The notes beneath the pieces were generated by a model, which was not told the DNA's origin, did no database searches, and saw only the letters and a list, made by a program, of their open reading frames with translations. From positions 1-54,728 of the forward strand of contig JAFTTI010000002.1 in assembly GCA_017466865.1 (NCBI GenBank): a DNA stretch of 54,728 nucleotides, written 5' to 3'. Of this stretch, positions 8,820 to 16,755 are shown piece by piece. The DNA is from Oscillospiraceae bacterium (GTDB lineage: Bacteria > Bacillota > Clostridia > Oscillospirales > Ruminococcaceae). How positions within the stretch are numbered: position 1 is the stretch's first letter; every line of letters begins with the position of its first letter. A program made the translations under genes and the position numbers.

Positions 8820-9233
8820 ATGAAAAAAGATATACTTCTCACAATGACAAGCGTTCAGTATATCGGTAAGGAACGCTCTGAAACCGAACTCATCACATCG
8901 GGAACTTTGGAAAAAACAGCCGATGGTGTTATTGTCAGTTATGAAGAAAGTGAAGCGACAGGCTTTGAAGGCTCAAAGACAACAGTTACCTGCAAAGGAA
9001 ACGACATCGTCGATATAAGACGTCAGGGTGCAAACAACTCAACGCTTATAATAGAGCCCGGAACAAAGCATCACTGCCATTACGGAACACCCTTCGGTGA
9101 TTTCACAGTCGGAATCTACGCCCACAAAATCGAAAACTCACTCGATGAAGACGGCGGACGACTTTATTTAAAATACACAGTTGACATAAATTCAAGTTAT
9201 ATTTCAGACAACGAAATTTTCTTGACTATATAA
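8820..9233 (+). CDS. DUF1934 family protein (YwiB-like)
   Basis: A 137-residue soluble beta-rich protein of the DUF1934 family. Members start with a strand like ILLTMTSVQ and carry the glutamate-rich SYEESEATGFEGSKTTV (about 41-57) and GTPFGDFTVGIYAHKI (about 90-105), seen here. The family is typically encoded directly upstream of argS in Firmicutes (ywiB-argS in Bacillus), and here argS starts 16 bp later. The predicted fold is a calycin-like barrel. No biochemical role is established. AGGAG site before the ATG at 8820. Confidence 0.8.
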   Translation: MKKDILLTMTSVQYIGKERSETELITSGTLEKTADGVIVSYEESEATGFEGSKTTVTCKGNDIVDIRRQGANNSTLIIEPGTKHHCHYGTPFGDFTVGIYAHKIENSLDEDGGRLYLKYTVDINSSYISDNEIFLTI

Positions 9234-9249
9234 AAGGAGCATAAGAAAA

Positions 9250-10947
9250 ATGAACTTAATCAAGAACTCGCAGGATGAACTCCGTCAGATTATTTTAAAC
9301 GCACTCGGTGAGGGTGTCGCATCAGGAGAGCTTCCCGCAGAACCCATTCCATCATTCAACATTGAAATTCCCGCTGACCGTTCACACGGCGACTTTGCAA
9401 CAAATGTTGCTATGGTATGCGCAAAGGCATTCAGACTTCCCCCAAGAAAAATCGCTGAAATAATTTCAGAAAAGGTTTATTTAGAAGGAAGTTTTTTCTC
9501 GAAGTGTGAAGTTGCAGGCCCCGGATTTATAAACTTCTTCCTCGCTGACAAGTGGTATTCTGTTGTTATAGACACAGTTCTTTCAGAAGGAAATTCTTAC
9601 GGAAGAACAAATCTCGGCGAAAACAAGAAGGTTATGGTAGAATTCGTTTCTGCCAACCCCACAGGCCCTATGCATATCGGTAACGCAAGAGGCGGTGCAA
9701 TAGGCGACTGTCTTGCTTCCGTTCTCGACTGGGCAGGTTTTGATGTTACAAGAGAATTCTATGTAAACGACGCAGGAAATCAGATTGAAAAATTCGCAAC
9801 TTCTCTCGAAGTCCGTTATTTACAGCTTTATAAAGATGGCATCGAGCTCCCCGAAGACGCTTATAAGGGCGATGACATTATAGAACACGCAAAGGCTTTT
9901 GCTGAAATCAACGGCGACAAGTTTGTTGAAGCTGAAAGTTCCGAAAGAAGAAAAGCACTCGTTGATTATGCACTTCCTTTAAATATCGCAAAACTCAAAT
10001 CAGACCTTGAAAAATACCGCATCTTCTATGATGTATGGTTCTTGGAAAGCGGACTTCACAACTCGGGAAAGGTTATGGAAGTTGTCGAAAAGCTCAAGGA
10101 AAAAGGTCTTGCATATGAAAAGGACGGCGCTGTTCTTTACTGTTCAAACAAGGTTGCAAGAGAAAATGATGATGAAGTTGTAGACGATGTTCTCGTAAGA
10201 ACAAACGGTATTCCTACATATTTCGCAGCAGACATCGCTTATCACTACAACAAGTTCGTTGAAAGAGGTTTCGACAAGGTTATCGATGTATGGGGCGCTG
10301 ACCACCACGGTCATGTTGCAAGACTCAAAGGCGCTATGGCCGACCTTGATGTAAACCCCGACAAACTCGATGTTGTTCTTATGCAGATGGTTCGTCTTAT
10401 GAGAAACGGCGAAGTTGCAAAGCTTTCAAAGCGTTCAGGAAAGTCTATAACACTTTCAGACCTTTTGGAAGAAATTCCTATCGACGCAGCAAGATTCTTC
10501 TTCAATCTCCGTGAGGCTAATTCTCATTTCGATTTCGACCTCACTCTCGCTGTTGAACAGTCATCGCAGAATCCTGTTTACTATGTTCAGTATGCTCACG
10601 CAAGAATATGCTCAATTCTCCGCAATCTTAAGGAAGAAGGCGCTGTTCCTGCTGAAAAGGGCTCGGATTTCACAATTCTTTCAAAGACAGAAGAAAAGGA
10701 CCTTATCCGTCATCTCGCAGCGCTCCCCAACGAAATTGACGAATCCGCAAAGGCTTATGACCCCGCAAGAATCACAAGATACAGTATGGAACTTGCAACA
10801 CTTTTCCACAAGTTCTATGCCGCTTGTCATGTTAAAGGCGAAGAAGATGCAATAAAGGCTGCTCGCCTTTCACTCTGCGAGGCTGTAAGACTTGCTCTCG
10901 AAAACTGCTCTGAAATCCTCAAAATCGACTGTCCCGACAAAATGTAG
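9250..10947 (+). CDS. argS: Arginyl-tRNA synthetase
   Basis: A 565-residue class I synthetase charging tRNA-Arg. The order is an N-terminal Add-1 domain (about 5-100), ANPTGPMHIGNARGG (135-149, the HIGH motif as HIGN), the Rossmann core, KLSKRSG (about 397-403, KMSKS equivalent), and the alpha-helical DALR anticodon domain (about 445-565). AAAAGGAGC lies before the ATG. The stop codon TAG (10945-10947) sits inside the first unit of the 95-bp repeat, and the final codons (CPDKM) match the repeat-internal sequence seen again at 11028-11039, so the repeat appears to have contributed the C-terminal codons or arisen by copying them. Confidence 0.96.
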   Translation: MNLIKNSQDELRQIILNALGEGVASGELPAEPIPSFNIEIPADRSHGDFATNVAMVCAKAFRLPPRKIAEIISEKVYLEGSFFSKCEVAGPGFINFFLADKWYSVVIDTVLSEGNSYGRTNLGENKKVMVEFVSANPTGPMHIGNARGGAIGDCLASVLDWAGFDVTREFYVNDAGNQIEKFATSLEVRYLQLYKDGIELPEDAYKGDDIIEHAKAFAEINGDKFVEAESSERRKALVDYALPLNIAKLKSDLEKYRIFYDVWFLESGLHNSGKVMEVVEKLKEKGLAYEKDGAVLYCSNKVARENDDEVVDDVLVRTNGIPTYFAADIAYHYNKFVERGFDKVIDVWGADHHGHVARLKGAMADLDVNPDKLDVVLMQMVRLMRNGEVAKLSKRSGKSITLSDLLEEIPIDAARFFFNLREANSHFDFDLTLAVEQSSQNPVYYVQYAHARICSILRNLKEEGAVPAEKGSDFTILSKTEEKDLIRHLAALPNEIDESAKAYDPARITRYSMELATLFHKFYAACHVKGEEDAIKAARLSLCEAVRLALENCSEILKIDCPDKM

Positions 10948-11137
10948 GCGGGTAGCACCCGCGGGCGATTCGTTACGAAGTTTGTTCAGTAAATAAAAAA
11001 ATAGCTCGGTAACAACAGGACAGAGCGTCCGACAAAATGTAGGCGCGTGGTCGCGCGGAACAATTTGTTACGAAGTTTGTTCAGTAAATAAAAAATGGCT
11101 CGGTAACCGCATTTGTCGGTTATCGGGCTTTTTGCAT
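10931..11137 (+). repeat. Modular 95-bp intergenic element, two tandem units after argS
   Basis: Two units with a period of exactly 95 bp (10950 matches 11045; 10976 matches 11071). Each has TGTAGGCG, where TAG is the argS stop in unit 1. A GC-rich hairpin follows (GCGGGT-AGC-ACCCGC in unit 1, GCGCG-TGGT-CGCGC in unit 2), then the conserved linker ACGAAGTTTGTTCAGTAAAT plus an A-run, and a GCTCGGTAAC arm. Only unit 2 completes the terminal hairpin. Related copies follow the NCS2 permease, spo0A and M23 peptidase genes, always in the sense of the upstream gene. Confidence 0.85.
11098..11133 (+). terminator. argS intrinsic terminator
   Basis: GCTCGGTAACCG and CGGTTATCGGGC pair over 12 bp (two G-T wobbles) around a 7-nt loop and are followed by TTTTT. 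This is the distal hairpin of repeat unit 2. Confidence 0.8.
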
Positions 11138-11156
11138 AACCTATAAAATACTACGA

Positions 11157-11260
11157 TAAAACGAAAAGATTGCCCGTATTTTCTAGGAAACACGACGACG
11201 CCGTACTGGTGTACTGCTAGGAGTGTTGACGACGAAAGACGGGCGAGATTTCTCGTTTTA
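11157..11260. repeat. Structured intergenic element, copy A
   Basis: TAAAACGA (11157-11164) pairs with TCGTTTTA (11253-11260), and TTGCCCGT (11170-11177) pairs with ACGGGCGA (11239-11246), with AAA/TTT and a tandem G-A between them. The enclosed 61 nt holds GGAAACACGACGACG, GTAC-TGGT-GTAC and AGGAGTGTTGAC. Copy B at 24466-24570 shares this core almost exactly but has compensatory changes in the stems. Strand is uncertain because both directions end in T-runs. It could be a structured RNA, a terminator or a small non-autonomous mobile element. Confidence 0.75.
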
Positions 11261-11274
11261 TTACCCGACGAACT

Positions 11275-11304
11275 AAAAAAGACACTCATTATGAGTGTCT
11301 TTTT
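11275..11304 (-). terminator. spoVS terminator overlapping its stop codon
   Basis: GACACTCA and TGAGTGTC (8 bp, extended by A/T pairs) close a 3-nt loop that is the TAA stop of spoVS itself. T-runs flank both sides. Confidence 0.85.
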
Positions 11305-11546
11305 ATGCTTATTCTTATTCCGCTTTTCTCTTCGCCATTGATACTTACATCAAAAAAGTCTATATCCGATAAAAAGGGTATGTCTGTCATCTGTTTTGCA
11401 GCAGCTACGGCTTTGACCGCCTGATTTACAGCACCTGCACCTATTGCATCAAGTCTTACATCATAATCTTCTTCTAGAGATTTTACTATCGCACCCGATA
11501 ACGCTTTCACCTTTGAATATGACGATACCTTAAAAGTCTTTTCCAA
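11289..11546 (-). CDS. spoVS: Stage V sporulation protein S
   Basis: An 85-residue SpoVS (Alba-like fold). The conserved core AIGAGAVNQAVKAVAAAK (about 35-52) matches the family almost perfectly, as do the N-terminal FKVSSYSKVKALSGAI and the C-terminal INGEEKSGIRISI. Bacillus SpoVS is needed for progression to late sporulation and coat assembly. The length is normal. It lies 9 bp after ymdB, as in other Firmicutes, so the pair is probably cotranscribed. The last codons form the 5' arm of the terminator. Confidence 0.93.
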   Translation of the reverse strand: MEKTFKVSSYSKVKALSGAIVKSLEEDYDVRLDAIGAGAVNQAVKAVAAAKQMTDIPFLSDIDFFDVSINGEEKSGIRISIKRHS

Positions 11547-11555
11547 AAAATCACC

Positions 11556-12323
11556 CTATCTTACAATAAGTCTTTCAATGTTTCTTGCCTTGCCCGTTTT
11601 TTCATCAAAGTCTATTACAACGCCATTAAGGAATGGAGGTTCTTCCGATTCTTCAAATCTTACGGGATAATGAAGTCGCATTTTATCAACGGCAAGTTCA
11701 TTCTTAACACCTAAAACAGAATTTTCAGGGCCTGTCATTCCGACATCGGTTATATATGCGGTATGTCCGTCGATAATTGTTTCGTCTGCGGTCTGAACAT
11801 GTGTATGAGTTCCCATAACGGCGGTAACCCTGCCTTTTAAATACTGTCCCATACACTTCTTTTCAGCGGTAGCCTCTGCGTGAAAATCGACAAATATATT
11901 AGGGGTATCTATTTCTTTGAGGAGTCTGTCTGCCTCATCGAAAGGGTTTCCGATAGGTTCCATATAAACAACGCCCATAAGGTTTATTATTGCAACAGAA
12001 AATCTTCCCATATCGAGTGTTGTGACGCCTTTTCCTATAACTCCCTCAGGGTAGTTTGAAGGGCGCAGAACGGCATCGTTTTCTTCATAGATAGAAACAG
12101 ATTCTCTTCTTTTGAAAGAGTGGTTTCCCGTTGTGATAACATCGGCACCGTTTGAGAGTAAAAATTCAGCGCTCTGTTTTGTCATTCCGTTACCCTGTGC
12201 CGAATTTTCTCCGTTTACAACAGTTATATCAATACCTTTTTCCTTTTTGATTTTAAAGATGTTGGCCGCAAAAAAATCACACCCCGATTTTCCGACAACA
12301 TCACCGATAAAAAGCAGTTTCAT
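11556..12323 (-). CDS. ymdB: YmdB-family metallophosphoesterase
   Basis: A 255-residue calcineurin-like phosphodiesterase of the YmdB family. Metal-site motifs are FIGDVVGKSG (5-14, D8), VNGENSAQG (about 36-44, E39), TTGNHSF (about 64-70), VDFHAEATAEK (about 145-155) and GTHTHVQTAD (about 170-179). Bacillus YmdB hydrolyses 2',3'-cyclic mononucleotides and affects biofilm and motility decisions through RNA turnover. It precedes spoVS, the conserved arrangement. The start is 2 bp after the upstream membrane-protein stop with only a weak AAGAGA site, so it probably depends on translational coupling. Confidence 0.93.
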   Translation of the reverse strand: MKLLFIGDVVGKSGCDFFAANIFKIKKEKGIDITVVNGENSAQGNGMTKQSAEFLLSNGADVITTGNHSFKRRESVSIYEENDAVLRPSNYPEGVIGKGVTTLDMGRFSVAIINLMGVVYMEPIGNPFDEADRLLKEIDTPNIFVDFHAEATAEKKCMGQYLKGRVTAVMGTHTHVQTADETIIDGHTAYITDVGMTGPENSVLGVKNELAVDKMRLHYPVRFEESEEPPFLNGVVIDFDEKTGKARNIERLIVR

Positions 12324-12325
12324 TT

Positions 12326-12964
12326 TTATTTTTCTCTTTTCTTATTTAGTTTTATTGAAAGCACTATGGAAACAGCGCTCATTATTATTATAAGACCTGC
12401 GATAAGTCCTGTGCAGGCAGCGAAATATTCCTGCGGCAAGATTAAAACAACGGGGTCTGTATAAGGGTTCATCATCCAATAATCGTTTGAAAAAGCAATC
12501 TTATGGAACATAGTAAAGGTTTCTTCCCAGAAAAGAACTGCGGGAATACCCACAACTATGGGTAGGATGACCGCTATAAGTCCCCCGATTTTAAGGTATG
12601 TAAATTGTTTCATCTTTATGTTCACAACAGTTAAAACGATAGTTCCCAAAAGACAGACATACATAGCGATCTCTATTGCGACAAAAATTCTCTTTACCTC
12701 ATAAAAATGAATTCTTCCCTCTTCTGACTGGGGGGTGTTCTCAAATTCGAGTGTATCAGGGCCGAAAATGCTGTTATAACTTATAAGCGTATCATAATCG
12801 TTTCTTGCATCTTCTTCTGTGAAACCTGCCATTGCGGGAATAGATAATTTTTCAGACATAAAATAATAAAGCGGTCTGAAATTAAGAGAAATCACAATGG
12901 CGGATGTCATTATGAAAACCGCAAGTATAATTCCTGACAATACATTTTGTATTTTTTCTTTCAT
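12326..12964 (-). CDS. TIGR01906/DUF1461 membrane protein, Lit-like
   Basis: A 212-residue protein from an ATG (12964) behind a strong GGGAGG site; an upstream in-frame start at 13003 has no comparable site. It has an N-terminal helix, a long external loop, then three further helices (about 85-105, 115-140, 175-200). FEE-type aromatic and histidine residues (TMFHKIAF), W and DPVVLILPQEYF match the DUF1461/TIGR01906 family. That family includes Enterococcus Lit, an intramolecular transacylase that converts diacyl lipoproteins to the lyso form. Acyltransferase activity here is inferred from the family. It is encoded with ymdB-spoVS. Confidence 0.7.
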   Translation of the reverse strand: MKEKIQNVLSGIILAVFIMTSAIVISLNFRPLYYFMSEKLSIPAMAGFTEEDARNDYDTLISYNSIFGPDTLEFENTPQSEEGRIHFYEVKRIFVAIEIAMYVCLLGTIVLTVVNIKMKQFTYLKIGGLIAVILPIVVGIPAVLFWEETFTMFHKIAFSNDYWMMNPYTDPVVLILPQEYFAACTGLIAGLIIIMSAVSIVLSIKLNKKREK

Positions 12965-13001
12965 ATATTCCTCCCGGTATATAAAATAACAAGATATTTT
13001 C

Positions 13002-13035
13002 AAAAAAGAAAGGTATCGGGCAACAACCCGATACC
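13002..13035 (-). terminator. Terminator after the SprA-related gene
   Basis: GGTATCGGG and CCCGATACC form a perfect 9-bp stem with a 6-nt loop, followed on the minus strand by TTTCTTTTTT. Confidence 0.9.
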
Positions 13036-13047
13036 CTCTTTATCTTT

Positions 13048-13617
13048 TTAAGCAACTGTGTCAAGTGTCGAACCGACGGGTGCGCCTTTTCCGCCCTCGC
13101 CTACTCTGAATTTTTCAGAATTATCGCCTCTTGTGGTTGTTCTTGTCGTTCCGCCTGAAACAAAGGTTTCACCACACTCGGGGCATACGCCTGTGTGGAT
13201 TGTTACGGACTGAGAAACGATTTCTTTTCCTTCGCGTTCTGCTTTATCACGGTTTCTTACAACATGTTCCTGCTCGTGTCCCCTTACAGCTGCCATAGCA
13301 CTGGCTTTAGGGATTTTAGTAGGTGTCTGGAATGAAACGCCTGAGTCATCAGAACCATCGACATATCTTCTTTCCTTACAGGTCTGACATTCTTCCTCTT
13401 TGAACCCATCCTGAAATTTGCCGAGTTTCTTATTCCCGTTATTCTTCTCACCTTCGGCTGAAAGCTTTGATAAATTCCCTTCTTCGCGTGGCTCATTCCT
13501 GCCTATCTTGTTTACACCGTAAGCCATATAAGCCTTGTTATATGAAGAAACGGGGGCTGTAAACGGGTTTCTTTCAGCAAAAGATGCACCGCTGTTATAA
13601 ACTGAGCCTATTTCCAT
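13048..13617 (-). CDS. SprA-related zinc-metalloprotease-like protein
   Basis: A 189-residue protein from the ATG at 13617 (AAGGAGG site); a longer in-frame start adds 26 unlikely residues. The C-terminal half matches the SprA-related family: ECQTCKERRYVDGSDD, FQTPTKI, AVRGHEQEHVVRNRDKA with an HEQEH (HExxH) metalloprotease-type helix, and an HTGVCPECGETFVSGG zinc-ribbon-like segment. The N-terminal 70 residues are low complexity and hydrophilic. Proteolysis is suggested only by HExxH. It has its own promoter and terminator. The ribosome binding site lies in the loop of a CACAC/GTGTG mini-hairpin. Confidence 0.75.
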   Translation of the reverse strand: MEIGSVYNSGASFAERNPFTAPVSSYNKAYMAYGVNKIGRNEPREEGNLSKLSAEGEKNNGNKKLGKFQDGFKEEECQTCKERRYVDGSDDSGVSFQTPTKIPKASAMAAVRGHEQEHVVRNRDKAEREGKEIVSQSVTIHTGVCPECGETFVSGGTTRTTTRGDNSEKFRVGEGGKGAPVGSTLDTVA

Positions 13618-13666
13618 AAATCCACACCTCCTTGTGTGAAAAATAAAGACACTACTCCTTATACAG

Positions 13667-13695
13667 ATTATAACACCCTTTTTTCTATAAATCAA
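13667..13695 (-). promoter_or_regulatory. Promoter of the SprA-related gene
   Basis: Minus-strand TTGATT (13695-13690), 17-bp spacer, TATAAT (13672-13667), 50 bp upstream of the start. Divergent from the glycosyltransferase promoter. Confidence 0.75.
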
Positions 13696-13717
13696 TGGTA
13701 TATTTATAAAAAAATCA

Positions 13718-13746
13718 TTGTTTAATTTATTGCATTATGCTATAAT
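13718..13746 (+). promoter_or_regulatory. Promoter of the TPR glycosyltransferase gene
   Basis: TTGTTT (13718-13723), 17-bp spacer, TATAAT (13741-13746), 33 bp before the chosen ATG. Confidence 0.7.
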
Positions 13747-13778
13747 AATGGGGATAAAGAAATTTGCGGGGTGGATTT

Positions 13779-15449
13779 ATGCTTCTCACAATAGGAATGA
13801 TAATGAAAAACGAGGAAAAGAATCTTCCTCTTTGTTTAGAGGGAATAAAGCCGATTTTAGAAGCACTTCCTTCAGAACTCATTATTGTTGATACAGGCTC
13901 TACGGATAACTCTGTTGAAATCGCAAAGAAATATACCGACAATGTCAGATATTTTGAATGGTGCAACGATTTTTCAGCAGCAAGAAATGTATCTTTAGAG
14001 GGTGCAAAAGGCGAATGGTATATGTTCCTCGATGCCGATGAAATCTTTACAGACACAAGCGGAATAATAAACTTCTTCAAATCGGGTGAATATAAAAATT
14101 ATAATTCAGCAACTTATGTTGTAAGAAACTATAACGATTATGAAAAAACAGAATTTGCTGATTTTATAGCACCCCGTCTTACAAAGATTCTTCCCGGTAC
14201 AAAATTTGAAAGAGCTATCCATGAAGGACTTAACACCTACGGTTACCCTCTCAAAAACATAGATAACGCAATATGTGACCATTTCGGATATGTTATAACC
14301 GATGACACAGCCAAAAGCAAATGCGAAAGAAATCTTCCTCTTATTCTTAAAGAACACGAGAAAAACCCCGATGATTCAATGATTTATATGCAGCTTGTCG
14401 AGTCTTACAGAGGCGTTGATGAAGATGAAGCTCTGCGCTATTGCGATGAGGGTATAGAACTCAACAACAGAACACCCCATTATTCTGCACATATGATCTA
14501 TATCCATAAAGCAGACCTTCTTGCTAAAAGAAAAATGTATGAAGAAGCACTCGCTGTTATCGAAGCGCGTGAAGAATTCAAAAGACGCCCCGATGTTGAC
14601 AGCGTTGTCGGAATGGATATTGACTTTTACTATACAAAAGCATTTCTTTTTGCCAACCTCGAAAAAACTGCTGAGGCTATCCCTGCTTTCAGAGAATATT
14701 CGGCATTCTATAAAGAATACTGCATAAAAGGAAAATACCGCACTCCCGATACAATGCTCGGTGCTATAAGATATGCAAACCCCGATTCTCTTGCACACGC
14801 TATGATAACAGCCGTTAAATGCTGTATCAAAGAAAACAAGATGAATACCGCTCTTGATTTTCTTTCATCAGTTCCTGTTAAGGAAAAACTTTCCGATTCG
14901 CCATATATGGCGCTTTATATCAAAACTCTCATAGTTGTATGCAGAGGACTTAACAACTATTCTCAGATAAAAAGAATTTACAGTTCTCTTTCGGATGATA
15001 TAAAATATATCTTCTGTGGATATATCGGTTCTTATATGTCTGAACACGGCGCAGATTTTGCAAAAGAAGTTTTAAAACTTCATATCAGTTCTGATATAGA
15101 TAAGGCGCTTTCCATCTATATAAACTGTGAGGAAAAAGACCTTTCGGAAACAGAACTTGTAAATTCGCTCAAAGAGATAAAAACTGTTATGGAACGGAAC
15201 GAAGAAGTAAGAGCACTTGCAAAGTTCGCAGCAGACGGTATCAAGAAAAAGATTGATAGCAAACTCAAAGCACCCGCTACCGATGAACTTTCGGAACTTG
15301 CAAAAATCGTTAAGGGAAATATCAGAAATCTTATTTCAAACGGCAACATCGCAGAGGCAAAGCTCTATCTTTCACAGCTCAAAGCCTTATGCCCTATGGA
15401 TAACGAAATCACCGTTTTAGAAAATATGATAGAGAACAGTTTACATTAA
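13779..15449 (+). CDS. Family 2 glycosyltransferase with TPR-like C-terminus
   Basis: A 556-residue protein. Residues 1-110 are a GT-A glycosyltransferase domain: LTIGMIMKNEEKNLPLCL, IIVDTGSTDNSVEIAKK (the nucleotide-sugar aspartate), WCNDFSAARN and MFLDADE (DxD-like). From about residue 190 the rest is helical with TPR-like repeats (YMQLVESYRGVDEDEALRYC, LLAKRKMYEEALAVIE and others). This combination is common in clostridial SunS-like or TPR-glycosyltransferases. Acceptor and sugar are unknown. The ATG at 13779 has GGGGTGG upstream; an alternative TTG 15 bp earlier is less likely. Monocistronic, ending at a bidirectional terminator. Confidence 0.85.
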   Translation: MLLTIGMIMKNEEKNLPLCLEGIKPILEALPSELIIVDTGSTDNSVEIAKKYTDNVRYFEWCNDFSAARNVSLEGAKGEWYMFLDADEIFTDTSGIINFFKSGEYKNYNSATYVVRNYNDYEKTEFADFIAPRLTKILPGTKFERAIHEGLNTYGYPLKNIDNAICDHFGYVITDDTAKSKCERNLPLILKEHEKNPDDSMIYMQLVESYRGVDEDEALRYCDEGIELNNRTPHYSAHMIYIHKADLLAKRKMYEEALAVIEAREEFKRRPDVDSVVGMDIDFYYTKAFLFANLEKTAEAIPAFREYSAFYKEYCIKGKYRTPDTMLGAIRYANPDSLAHAMITAVKCCIKENKMNTALDFLSSVPVKEKLSDSPYMALYIKTLIVVCRGLNNYSQIKRIYSSLSDDIKYIFCGYIGSYMSEHGADFAKEVLKLHISSDIDKALSIYINCEEKDLSETELVNSLKEIKTVMERNEEVRALAKFAADGIKKKIDSKLKAPATDELSELAKIVKGNIRNLISNGNIAEAKLYLSQLKALCPMDNEITVLENMIENSLH

Positions 15450-15452
15450 GAT

Positions 15453-15478
15453 AAAGGACAACCTAAAGGTTGTCCTTT
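15453..15478. terminator. Bidirectional terminator between glycosyltransferase and eno
   Basis: AAAGGACAACC and GGTTGTCCTTT form an 11-bp stem with a 4-nt loop, with T/A runs both ways. The eno stop codon lies in the loop, so the last eno codons form one arm. Confidence 0.9.
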
Positions 15479-16698
15479 TCTATTAGAATAAGTCTGTTAT
15501 ATTTACAAGTACGCTCTGTTCTGCAGGGTGCACCTGTTTTTATGAACTCTGTTCCGAGGGCAACCGAAAGGTCGGCTATCGTTGTATCCTCGGTTTCGCC
15601 CGAACGATGCGACATTATAACCTTCATATTGTTCTTTTTAGCAAGAGATACGGCTTCTATCGTTTCTGTCAGAGTTCCTATCTGATTAGGCTTTATGAGA
15701 ACAGCATTTGCTGCATTCTTTTCTATCCCCTCTTTTATTCTTTTTGTATTGGTAACAAAAAGGTCGTCGCCGACAAGATTTATTCTGTCTCCGAGCCTTT
15801 CGGTCAAAGCCCTCCAGCCACGCCAGTCCTCTTCACCAACGCCGTCCTCAATAGATATTATCGGGTATTTATTGCAGAGTTTTTCCCAGTAAGAAACAAG
15901 TTCCGAATAGGTATAAACCGTTTTTCTTTTGGGAAGAGTGTATTTCCCGTTTTCTCCCGTCCATTCACTTGCGGCGGCATCAAGAGCTATCTTGACTGTA
16001 TCCAATGAATAACCCGCTTTGTCGATTGCCGAAAGAATGAACTCTATCGCCTCTTCATCGCTTGAAAGGTCAGGGGCATATCCTCCCTCATCACCGACAG
16101 TTGTAAGATAACCTTCTGCTTTTAAAATTTTTCCTAATGAATGATATATTTCGCAACCTATTCTTACCGCCTCGGAAAAACTTTCAGCGCCAACGGGAAC
16201 AATCATAAATTCCTGAATGTCAATATTATTCGATGCGTGTGCACCGCCGTTTAAAATATTCATCATAGGAACAGGAAAGCTTTTAGCCAGCGTTCCGCCG
16301 AGATAACGATATAATGGCATTCTCTTTTCGTTCGCAAAAGCTTTTGCTACCGCCATAGAAACAGCGAGAATAGCGTTAGCACCAAGTTTTGATTTGTTCT
16401 CTGTTCCGTCAAGGCGGCAAAGAACGCTATCAATTTCTTCCTGCTTGTCGGTTTTAAGAATGGCAAGCGCGGGAGATATAACGGTATTTATATTGCTTAC
16501 GGCATTTTTAACGCCCTTGCCGAAAAATCTTCCGTCGTTATCACGGAGTTCTATCGCCTCAAACTTTCCCGTTGATGCACCCGACGGAACGGAAGCTTCT
16601 CCACAGACTCCGTCTGTCAAAGTAACCCTTGCCATAACTGTCGGGTTTCCTCTTGAGTCGATTATTTCAAAACCTTCAACCTTTTCTATTTTCTGCAT
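15463..16698 (-). CDS. eno: Enolase
   Basis: A 411-residue enolase (2-phosphoglycerate to phosphoenolpyruvate), slightly shorter than the usual 425-435 residues. Hallmarks include DSRGNPTV (14-21), SVPSGASTG (about 37-45), the GDEGGYAP catalytic loop, metal ligands in ALDAAASE, SIEDG and VGDDLF, LIKPNQIGT with the catalytic lysine, and SHRSGETEDTTIADL near the C-terminus. Motifs are intact, but the sequence is somewhat divergent (DAAASE for the usual DCAASE, TGAPCRTERTCKYN near the end). The start is set by a GGAGG site embedded in a terminator-like hairpin, an unusual arrangement for a central glycolytic gene. Confidence 0.95.
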   Translation of the reverse strand: MQKIEKVEGFEIIDSRGNPTVMARVTLTDGVCGEASVPSGASTGKFEAIELRDNDGRFFGKGVKNAVSNINTVISPALAILKTDKQEEIDSVLCRLDGTENKSKLGANAILAVSMAVAKAFANEKRMPLYRYLGGTLAKSFPVPMMNILNGGAHASNNIDIQEFMIVPVGAESFSEAVRIGCEIYHSLGKILKAEGYLTTVGDEGGYAPDLSSDEEAIEFILSAIDKAGYSLDTVKIALDAAASEWTGENGKYTLPKRKTVYTYSELVSYWEKLCNKYPIISIEDGVGEEDWRGWRALTERLGDRINLVGDDLFVTNTKRIKEGIEKNAANAVLIKPNQIGTLTETIEAVSLAKKNNMKVIMSHRSGETEDTTIADLSVALGTEFIKTGAPCRTERTCKYNRLILIEKDNL

Positions 16699-16705
16699 AA
16701 AAAAT

Positions 16706-16737
16706 CCTCCATATACTTTTTTATGAGTATATGGAGG
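16706..16737 (-). promoter_or_regulatory. Terminator-like hairpin carrying the eno Shine-Dalgarno
   Basis: On the minus strand CCTCCATATAC pairs perfectly with GTATATGGAGG (11 bp, 10-nt loop) and is followed by ATTTTTTATG. GGAGG is the eno ribosome binding site, 7 nt from the ATG. The same element can terminate cheC transcription or hide the eno start. Confidence 0.85.
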
Positions 16738-16755
16738 TTTGTTTATTTTATTCAG

